Virus record (IMG/VR): IMGVR_UViG_3300010885_010329
Location: 1-31,727 of that record
DNA from: a virus
Length of the DNA stretch: 31,727 nt
Strand: one strand, 5' to 3'
Translations under genes and position numbers: made by a program
Shown here: in pieces, positions 26,632 through 31,727 of the stretch
Layout: each line of letters begins with the position of its first letter
How positions within the stretch are numbered: the first letter of the stretch is position 1
The notes under the pieces: generated by a model
What the model saw: only the letters and a program-made list of their open reading frames with translations
What the model was told of the DNA's origin: nothing
Databases searched by the model: none

Positions 26632-26654
26632 AGTGTATTATAACACCATGTCCA
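26620..26654 (-). terminator. Terminator of queD with the uvdE -10 box in its loop
   Basis: On the minus strand TGGACATGGTG (26654-26644) pairs with CACTATGTCCA (26635-26625), 10 of 11 positions with one mismatch, around the 8-base loop TTATAATA. It is followed by five T (26624-26620) and ATT. This is the form of a rho-independent terminator and lies 24 bases beyond the queD stop. Because the dyad surrounds a promoter, it could also be an operator. Confidence 0.72.
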
Positions 26655-26665
26655 CTCTAGGTCAA
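26637..26665 (-). promoter_or_regulatory. Sigma-70 promoter of uvdE
   Basis: On the minus strand TTGACC (26665-26660), a 17-bp spacer and the perfect TATAAT (26642-26637). The -10 box is in the loop of the queD terminator, and the expected start (about 26631) is in its 3' arm, so the new transcript cannot form the hairpin. Confidence 0.8.
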
Positions 26666-26678
26666 TCTATTTGATGAT

Positions 26679-27185
26679 TTAAACAAATAGATCTTCGTTC
26701 CATTCTCTGTGTCCTTCTCGGAATGCCATATTACTTTGAGTTTCACGTACTTCTACACGATAACACCAAAGTCTAGCCGCTTCTCCAGGCCCCCACATTT
26801 CTGGAATGTAAACACCATTAACATACTTATAGAGCATGTCGCTAAGTCCTTCACATCCTAATTTGGGTAGAACTACAATCTTAGCCATATTCTTTTCTTG
26901 TAACAATTTGAATGTTTCCATTTCTGGATCATCCTGTGCAACAATAAGTGTATGATCAAATTGGTCCTCAAGGATCTTTTTAAGTTCTTTGAGTCCACCG
27001 TAGTCAGCTGCCCAATTCCTAACGTCCAAATCATTAGTACCAAAGTAGAACTTCATACTAAATGAGTAGCCGTGAATTAGATTACAGTGACTATCACTAC
27101 GCCATTGGCGATATGCACATGGAAATGCATCGTGATATTCTTTTGTGCTTTGATATTTGTAAGCAATTGGTTGAAGATTTGCCAT
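26679..27185 (-). CDS. queD: QueD/6-pyruvoyl-tetrahydropterin synthase homologue with altered zinc site
   Basis: A 168-residue member of the PTPS/QueD (6-carboxytetrahydropterin synthase) family, which makes the queuosine/7-deazaguanine precursor from dihydroneopterin triphosphate. Kept features: catalytic Cys34 in SHCNLIHGYSF (E. coli HKCGRLHGHSF), Asp77-His78 in QFDHTLI, and Glu148 in VEVRETQS. Of the three zinc-binding His, only His38 is retained; the others are Tyr25 (CAYR for AAHR) and Tyr40 (HGY for HGH). His33 could compensate. Phages use this pathway for tRNA queuosine or for 7-deazaguanine in their DNA; no other pathway gene is in this window. It has its own promoter, an 80-nt leader and AAGGAG before the ATG. 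The symbol rests on family; activity is uncertain. Confidence 0.82.
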   Translation of the reverse strand: MANLQPIAYKYQSTKEYHDAFPCAYRQWRSDSHCNLIHGYSFSMKFYFGTNDLDVRNWAADYGGLKELKKILEDQFDHTLIVAQDDPEMETFKLLQEKNMAKIVVLPKLGCEGLSDMLYKYVNGVYIPEMWGPGEAARLWCYRVEVRETQSNMAFREGHREWNEDLFV

Positions 27186-27238
27186 CTCTAGTCTCCTTTT
27201 TATAAAGTAGCAAGTTTGATGACATGCAGAGTATTTAA

Positions 27239-27265
27239 AGTGGGATGAATGCCATAAAGTCCACT
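27239..27265 (-). promoter_or_regulatory. 5'-terminal stem-loop in the queD leader
   Basis: The predicted transcript starts at about 27265 and its first bases AGTGG (27265-27261) can pair with CCACT (27243-27239) around a 17-base loop. The rest of the 80-nt leader is A/U-rich with no strong structure. The hairpin may protect the 5' end; no preQ1 riboswitch consensus was found. Confidence 0.35.
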
Positions 27266-27271
27266 AGGTTT

Positions 27272-27300
27272 AGTATAATACTTATCTAGTTAAAAGTCAA
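27272..27300 (-). promoter_or_regulatory. Sigma-70 promoter of queD
   Basis: On the minus strand TTGACT (27300-27295), a 17-bp spacer and TATACT (27277-27272). It lies in the 123-bp gap between the fibre gene (stop at 27309) and queD (start at 27185), the longest non-coding stretch of the window. Confidence 0.8.
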
Positions 27301-27308
27301 CAATTATT

Positions 27309-28778
27309 TTAAGCAATTAAGCCAAATGGGCGCCACTGACCTGGGTTGCCTTCGACAATACAGATCCAACCAGCATAACTAGTACTAGATGGATTTGAGT
27401 TCCAGCAAATATCACCCTTGCTATAAACACCGTCTAATGGTGCGCTGTCTCCACTGGTAAATTGTTTATTGGAAAAACTAAAAGCACCTCCAATTGCTAG
27501 ATCAACAGTGCTAGACGGGTTTGATACATTAATTCCAACACGCCCGGATATTCTTACTGGTCGAGTTTTATTTTGTCTATGTCCAATCGAAATATCAGTA
27601 CTACTAATATGTAAATCAGAATCATGACCTCTAACGATTGTGAATTCGTTATCGGCTATGATACCTGTACTACAGAGAGATATACGATTTGTTTCTCCTG
27701 GAAGTTGGATGTCTGTCGATAATACTGTTGATAATTGAGCAGTACCAGCTACAGTTAAATTTTCTAATACACCGACTTTAATTAGATTACTTTCGACTAT
27801 CGTTGGACCTAATGCGTGATTACTCAACACCAGTTGATTGTTGATATAGTATCCGTTATTTTCAGCTAAGTCGATTGATTCAGTACTGTAGATTCTATCC
27901 GGATTATGACCTAATACTAAGCGTCTTACTCTATCGTTTGCAACCCATTCAATACCTTTGCCGTAAAATGTATCATCTTCAGTTGCTTGAAATATTAAAG
28001 AAGTACTTCTTGATAGTCTAGTATCAGCAATAATTTCATCAACATATAGTCTACCATTAACACGTAATACACCATTACGATATTCCGAATCACCTATAAC
28101 AACTTCACCGCCGTTGGTAATAGTAATTCGAGTAGTATCGTCGGTTATTATATCTAAATGATCGTTAGTGTAAGTACCAAATTTAGCTCTGTGTACAGAA
28201 TCGCTGCCAACAATAACTTCAATATTGTTTGTAATAACAGCTAGTTCACCATTTGGAGACTCTGTGTTTAATCCTAGTCTGCCACTGTCCGAGCTGAAGT
28301 GTGCAAAGTCTCCTAATACACTGTCTCCACTAACACGTAGCTTACTAAGTGTGCCAACTTGACGTAGGCTACTTTGTGTAACAGTTGGACCTAATTTATT
28401 AATTGAAAGGACTTCGGTGCTGTCAATATGATAGCTCTTTTCTGCGGCAATATCAACATTACTATTAGACCAAATTTTACCGCCTGCCCGGTATACTAAC
28501 ATAGCGTCTACATTAGGTGCAGTAAATCTTAAGCCACGCCCGTCAATTTCAGCTTCTTCTTTACCAGTGAAATTGCCTTTTTCTAAATTGCTACCTTCTA
28601 ATGTAACTATTCTTGCGGCTCTAATAGTGCCAACATCAAGTGTAGTTTCAACAGTTAAACTTTTAACAGATACACTACCGTCAATTGCGTAGTCGCCAAG
28701 ATGATGGAATGACCCCGATGTCGAAGCCATTCCCTCGTTTACTATTTGAATAATACTGTCTTGAATTGTTTGTGCCAT
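27309..28778 (-). CDS. Tail fibre-like structural protein with internal duplication (489 aa)
   Basis: A beta-rich 489-residue protein resembling phage fibre shafts. About 75 residues are duplicated: 80-155 (GRGLRFTAPNVDAMLV to SKLRVSGDSVL) and 273-349 (GKGIEWVANDRVRRLV to ENLTVAGTAQL), sharing the core Y.I....VLS...LGPT...S.L..VG.L..L.V.G. The repeats alternate with segments on a GRLGLNTESPNGEL / GRVGINVSNPSSTVDL theme seen in many fibre proteins. The C-terminus (KGDICWNSNPSSTSYAGWIC and GQWRPFGLI) looks like a tip domain. A GATAAATA late promoter and GAGAG ribosome-binding site precede the ATG, within a hairpin that may control translation. It is separated from the main structural block by the accessory genes. 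Confidence 0.82.
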   Translation of the reverse strand: MAQTIQDSIIQIVNEGMASTSGSFHHLGDYAIDGSVSVKSLTVETTLDVGTIRAARIVTLEGSNLEKGNFTGKEEAEIDGRGLRFTAPNVDAMLVYRAGGKIWSNSNVDIAAEKSYHIDSTEVLSINKLGPTVTQSSLRQVGTLSKLRVSGDSVLGDFAHFSSDSGRLGLNTESPNGELAVITNNIEVIVGSDSVHRAKFGTYTNDHLDIITDDTTRITITNGGEVVIGDSEYRNGVLRVNGRLYVDEIIADTRLSRSTSLIFQATEDDTFYGKGIEWVANDRVRRLVLGHNPDRIYSTESIDLAENNGYYINNQLVLSNHALGPTIVESNLIKVGVLENLTVAGTAQLSTVLSTDIQLPGETNRISLCSTGIIADNEFTIVRGHDSDLHISSTDISIGHRQNKTRPVRISGRVGINVSNPSSTVDLAIGGAFSFSNKQFTSGDSAPLDGVYSKGDICWNSNPSSTSYAGWICIVEGNPGQWRPFGLIA

Positions 28779-28781
28779 GGA

Positions 28782-28803
28782 AAATACTCTCTTTTGAGTA
28801 TTT
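28782..28803 (-). promoter_or_regulatory. Hairpin sequestering the ribosome-binding site of the 489-aa fibre gene
   Basis: On the minus strand AAATACTC (28803-28796) pairs perfectly with GAGTATTT (28789-28782) around AAAAGA. The ribosome-binding site GAGAG spans the loop and 3' arm, 8 bases before the ATG. The late promoter octamer overlaps the 5' arm, so late transcripts lack that arm while read-through transcripts from the 397-aa gene contain the whole hairpin. Confidence 0.62.
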
Positions 28804-28806
28804 ATC
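28799..28806 (-). promoter_or_regulatory. T4-late-like promoter GATAAATA before the 489-aa fibre gene
   Basis: On the minus strand GATAAATA lies 20 bases before the ATG at 28778, in the 43-bp gap after the 397-aa gene. It is identical to the octamer before the Fe-S carrier gene. Its position overlaps the 5' arm of the hairpin at 28782-28803. Confidence 0.65.
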
Positions 28807-28821
28807 CACGGACTAGTATGC

Positions 28822-30015
28822 TTAACTTGTTGCTTTGAGAATGATCGTTTCTTCGTTTAAACGACCGTTCATTTTGGTATCTGTAGCATTAATATCTTCT
28901 AAAAACTTACGCAGAGCTACTTTGCCAGCCGCTTTAAACTCTTTGAGCTTTTCTTCGGGTTTACGTAAAGTCTTGCAAATGCTGTCAGTTTCGCTGAAGT
29001 TAATAATACTTGCACCCTTAACATTAAGCTCTTGATATGCAGATGCTACATATTTGCCTAATTTACGGCTTTTAGTATTATAGACCCAAACTTCCTTAGA
29101 TCCAATAATATCCTGTGGATTAATTGACACAAGTTTTAAAGTTTCGAAAGTCTTCATGTACTTGAGTTTAGCTACAATCTTCTCTTTGGGCTGTGCTTTC
29201 TTAGCACGTGGCGCACGATTAACTTTGGCCTCTTGCATCAGCATAGTGCAGGCGCTGTCAACTTCTTTGTAGAAAGCAATTAGAGCAAGAATTTGTTTTT
29301 TACTACGGTGTTTGTAGCCTTCACGCAACTGCTCATCAGCATTGCCGCTGGCAAGTTCTTCGAGTTCTTCCAAATTGCGTTTGTAAAAGTCGCGGATTGT
29401 GCGAGCATGTGCTGCCTTTGCATCCTTGCCTTTAAGCAAATTAAGAACTTTAAATGCCTTTGGGTCAAAATTTTCTGGGTTTGCATTCCAAGATTCAATA
29501 GCATCTTCAATTTCTTCAGTCATACGTAAAGCCGTTTCACGCAAACGATCTTGTATGCTAGGCTGCATTACTACAGGCTTAGATACACCTTCAACAACTA
29601 CATCTTCAACGTCCTTACTACCTTCTTTGATAGCATTAGCAATGGCATTACGCAACCATTCTGTACTATCTTTACCATTGTTAAAGTCTGCACGTTGGGC
29701 TTGCATACCTTTGAGCAAGCAGGATGCCAATGCACCCATTGTAGTGTTTGAACGCCAATCTTTAGTTTTCTTAAAAGCGGCAATTGTTTCTTTGTCATAG
29801 TCCGCAGTACCCATCCATTTGATAACCTGCGGCTTCATATCCTTGCCGCTGTATTCCAAATTGTAATACTTCATGGAGTTATGAAAATGGTTGTAGAACT
29901 TGTCAGTATCCCAAGTTTCGCAACCAGCCCAATCTGGACTATGATCGCGTTTGGTTGTTGATCTAGCAACTGCTGTTTTTTTAGCAACTGTTTTTTTGGT
30001 AGCTACTTTGGCCAT
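28822..30015 (-). CDS. Hypothetical 397-aa protein with histone-like basic N-terminus
   Basis: Not assigned a function. The N-terminus (MAKVATKKTVAKKTAVARST) is a Lys/Ala/Thr-rich tail like histone H1 and resembles the C-terminal tail of the small gene at 25330. The rest is helical and charged: a possibly globular part with Trp-rich DWAGCETWDTDKFYNHFHNS (about 28-47), coiled-coil-like stretches (EEIEDAIESWN; YKRNLEELEELASG), a second basic patch (NRAPRAKKAQPKEK) and a mixed C-terminal domain. No nuclease, polymerase or protease motif is visible. It has a perfect-consensus sigma-70 promoter with AGGAG before the ATG, so early expression is likely. A DNA- or RNA-binding role is suggested only by the basic parts. 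Confidence 0.82.
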   Translation of the reverse strand: MAKVATKKTVAKKTAVARSTTKRDHSPDWAGCETWDTDKFYNHFHNSMKYYNLEYSGKDMKPQVIKWMGTADYDKETIAAFKKTKDWRSNTTMGALASCLLKGMQAQRADFNNGKDSTEWLRNAIANAIKEGSKDVEDVVVEGVSKPVVMQPSIQDRLRETALRMTEEIEDAIESWNANPENFDPKAFKVLNLLKGKDAKAAHARTIRDFYKRNLEELEELASGNADEQLREGYKHRSKKQILALIAFYKEVDSACTMLMQEAKVNRAPRAKKAQPKEKIVAKLKYMKTFETLKLVSINPQDIIGSKEVWVYNTKSRKLGKYVASAYQELNVKGASIINFSETDSICKTLRKPEEKLKEFKAAGKVALRKFLEDINATDTKMNGRLNEETIILKATS

Positions 30016-30045
30016 TTCTGCTCCTGTTTGTTAAACAATACACAT

Positions 30046-30074
30046 ATTATACTGTCAAACGATGTTGTTGTCAA
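30046..30074 (-). promoter_or_regulatory. Consensus sigma-70 promoter of the 397-aa gene
   Basis: On the minus strand the perfect boxes TTGACA (30074-30069) and TATAAT (30051-30046) are 17 bp apart. The -35 box lies within the last codons of the radical SAM gene. The predicted start near 30039 leaves a leader of about 25 nt containing AGGAG. Confidence 0.88.
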
Positions 30075-31305
30075 GTAAATTTGGACCCGTATATTTGCAT
30101 CCTCTAATGGATTCAAAGTGTTGTATTTTAGCCACACATTGATCGAATAATTTTGGATCCGCGGGTTCTCTTAGTATCTTACTAAAATAACTTTTTAACA
30201 TGTCCAATCGTTCAGTGCTGCCAAATTTATTGATATATTCTTGATTATTATTTTCCCAATCTAAAAACTTTTGGTGTGCTTTTTCTTTTAAGTGCATTGG
30301 TAAATTTACAGTATCAAAATAATTTGGACTAAACACATAATTTATCATTGGGTGAACTTCAATGCAATTAAGTTCTTTAGAGATAGTGTTGACCCAATCT
30401 AAAAATTCAGTAATAACTAGACAGTTTAATGAACTAAAAGTGGTATGTATTTGTATACTAATGTTACCTTGATTAGTAGCTAGCTCGTTAACTTCTCGTA
30501 GATTATTTTCTAATTTTTCCCATTTCATTGGAAATCTAATAAATTCATTTATATCTTTGTATCCATCGACACTTACACACAGATAAATCTTTTTAAATTC
30601 TTTCCAGCAGTTGATAATTTCTCTAGGTAGTGTTGTTAGATTTGAATTGTAACTAATAACAATATTTTTTGCAACACCTAACTCTACAAATTTCTGTAGG
30701 AATTCTTGATGCTCAATTATCAAAGGTTCGCCGCCGACAATGTGTATTCTTTCAACTTTATCAACGTGTTTGTATAATTTTTCAAATTGACTGTTATCTT
30801 CAAACCAATCAAGTTTAGCCAAGGCTTTATAATACGTTGGGGTAATTTCTTTTGTTTCTAATTGTTCTTTTAAAAATAGTGTACTATTGAATCCACTACA
30901 CATAACACATTTAAGGTTACATTTGTTTCCAAATGTAATATCAAGATATGTTAGTTCGACGTCGTTAATTGTGCCGTCTGGATTACATTTACTGATCCAA
31001 TAATCTTCATGGTGTGTATTTTTAAAACTGTCATTAAACCATTGCCTCCAAGATACTTGTCCTTCGTCTTCTATTTCCCAACATTTATTACAGCTTGGGT
31101 GACGCTGATCTTCAATCATATATTTTCTTACTTCTTTGTGTAAAGAATTATTGAAACTTTCATGTAGATCAAAGGTAGAATCTGCAAATGGTTTGTGCAT
31201 CATTACTCGATTCCATGCATCGTTATTGCAACAGATCCGTTGTTTACCAGCATTGTCAATACTAAAAGCAGTGAATGGATAGAGACAGAAATTCTTTTTG
31301 GTCAT
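30055..31305 (-). CDS. Radical SAM protein (twitch/SPASM-like)
   Basis: A 416-residue radical SAM enzyme. The [4Fe-4S] motif CxxxCxxC is at Cys129, Cys133, Cys136 (GNKCNLKCVMCSG), followed by the SAM-binding GGEP (191-194) and a later CVSVDGY strand. Extra cysteines precede the core: Cys7, Cys25, Cys26 (FCLYPFTAF; RICCNND) and Cys72, Cys75 (SCNKCWE), as in proteins holding an auxiliary cluster at the N-terminal side. Related radical SAM proteins are found in marine T4-like phages with unknown substrates; peptide or sugar modification is typical of the wider group. Its ATG overlaps the stop of the second radical SAM gene by 4 nt (31302-31305), so the two are coupled. Its last codons contain the next promoter. 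Confidence 0.9.
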   Translation of the reverse strand: MTKKNFCLYPFTAFSIDNAGKQRICCNNDAWNRVMMHKPFADSTFDLHESFNNSLHKEVRKYMIEDQRHPSCNKCWEIEDEGQVSWRQWFNDSFKNTHHEDYWISKCNPDGTINDVELTYLDITFGNKCNLKCVMCSGFNSTLFLKEQLETKEITPTYYKALAKLDWFEDNSQFEKLYKHVDKVERIHIVGGEPLIIEHQEFLQKFVELGVAKNIVISYNSNLTTLPREIINCWKEFKKIYLCVSVDGYKDINEFIRFPMKWEKLENNLREVNELATNQGNISIQIHTTFSSLNCLVITEFLDWVNTISKELNCIEVHPMINYVFSPNYFDTVNLPMHLKEKAHQKFLDWENNNQEYINKFGSTERLDMLKSYFSKILREPADPKLFDQCVAKIQHFESIRGCKYTGPNLLDNNIV

Positions 31306-31727
31306 ATATGTTTAGTTATTAAAATGTCAGTACCACAGTGACAGTAGTCTTTTTTACAAACTACGTGATCTGACGGAAAAGAAAATGTATTGAATATGTT
31401 ACCTAGGATAGGACCTTGGCCACAACTAGCAGCACTCATAGTACCACTAGGGCTAATAAAAACGCTTTCGTTAACATAGCAAGTCCACTCTTTAAAAAAG
31501 TTTTTATTCTCAGCAACAATTCTATTACTATTAAGTATCTTAATGACTCCGTTGTCGTAATGTTCTGCTGAACTAACATTCATAGATAAATGAGGTTTAG
31601 GCATACTAGTTTTAGTTTCAAAGTTATTTTTACTGAGAAACTCTGTGATCTTAGGATCATTGTAAGTCCAAGGCACTGCACCGGTACTCATTTCTTTTAG
31701 TAATGGTACCCATTCTAAATTATAATT
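31302..31727 (-). CDS. Second radical SAM/SPASM protein, C-terminal part (5' cut by window edge)
   Basis: The frame stays open through the window edge (AAT TAT AAT TTA GAA TGG...), so the ATG at 31691 is probably internal and the gene continues to the right. The visible 141 residues look like the end of a radical SAM enzyme: VNESVFISPSGTMSAASCGQ resembles the SPASM segment in which a strand and a Gly turn precede an auxiliary-cluster Cys, and the end CKKDYCHCGTDI gives Cys-x4-Cys-x-Cys. The core CxxxCxxC would lie outside. It is directly upstream of, and overlaps by 4 nt, the complete radical SAM gene, so the pair may act on one pathway. The call rests on the cysteine pattern and context. Confidence 0.7.
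   Translation of the reverse strand, partial: NYNLEWVPLLKEMSTGAVPWTYNDPKITEFLSKNNFETKTSMPKPHLSMNVSSAEHYDNGVIKILNSNRIVAENKNFFKEWTCYVNESVFISPSGTMSAASCGQGPILGNIFNTFSFPSDHVVCKKDYCHCGTDILITKHI

Noticed and set aside
27186-27265. preQ1 riboswitch in the queD leader
   Set aside because: I looked for the class I pattern (short stem, GGTTC-like loop, A-rich tail) and did not find it; only a plain 5-bp stem is visible.
31302-31691. Complete 129-aa gene starting at 31691
   Set aside because: The frame remains open to the window edge, so the ATG is probably internal to a longer radical SAM gene.
1-31727. tRNA genes, rRNA, integrase, transposase or attachment sites
   Set aside because: No cloverleaf-like stretch, recombinase motif or flanking direct repeats were noticed, and there is almost no intergenic space for them. 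A tRNAscan or covariance-model search would be needed to exclude a tRNA formally.

Overview
The window looks like part of the genome of a T4-like (myovirus-type) tailed phage, most likely marine. The sequence is AT-rich and packed with genes, with hardly any non-coding DNA. It combines T4-type replication genes (clamp-loader gp44, dCMP deaminase), the phage chaperonin partner GroES/gp31, PhoH, and tail-fibre proteins of the type seen in marine cyanophages and pelagiphages. It also carries several host-like accessory genes: A-type Fe-S carrier, Fe/Mn superoxide dismutase, UV-damage endonuclease, a QueD/PTPS homologue and radical SAM enzymes. I see no integrase, tRNA, rRNA, CRISPR array, insertion sequence or photosystem gene. 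The host cannot be read from this window.

Layout. Nearly everything is on the minus strand and transcribed right to left. The exceptions are the 3' end of phoH (1-225), a zinc-ribbon gene (24454-24741) and a small membrane-anchored protein (25330-25593). (a) 242-2439 is a chain of five genes, each overlapping the next by 1 or 4 nt: nucleotidyltransferase, 46-aa protein, 74-aa protein, gp44, dCMP deaminase. It ends in a terminator shared with convergent phoH. (b) 2501-3677 holds groES, an 83-aa protein and a short protein resembling a piece of bacterial DNA polymerase III alpha. (c) 3688-24065 is a structural block of about 20 kb. It contains fibre or baseplate-associated proteins, a collagen-like fibre protein, a papain-type cysteine protease and a giant 3829-aa repeat protein, preceded by an A-type Fe-S carrier. 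(d) 24454-27185 holds accessory genes. (e) 27309-28778 is another fibre-like protein, followed by a 397-aa protein with a basic N-terminus and two tandem radical SAM genes, the second cut off by the right edge. No stretch longer than 300 bases lacks a gene; the longest gap is 27186-27308.

Regulation is unusually readable. Five minus-strand promoters match the sigma-70 consensus with exactly 17 bp between boxes. They stand before the nucleotidyltransferase/clamp-loader chain, the polIII-like/groES group, uvdE, queD and the 397-aa gene. A second class, T4-late-like octamers (TATAAATA, GATAAATA and close variants), stands before structural genes, the Fe-S carrier, SOD and the two plus-strand small genes. 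Two sigma-70 promoters place the predicted transcription start on the ATG itself, implying leaderless mRNAs. Two are built into the loops of upstream terminators. One late promoter overlaps a hairpin that would hide the ribosome-binding site in read-through RNA, as known for T4 lysozyme gene e.

The most interesting points are these compact terminator/promoter/start-codon composites, the giant protein with two different repeat families, the cysteine protease inside the fibre cluster, the stand-alone polIII-alpha fragment, and the Fe-S carrier placed under late control directly upstream of the giant structural gene. All functions are inferred by reading motifs; no database search was run.
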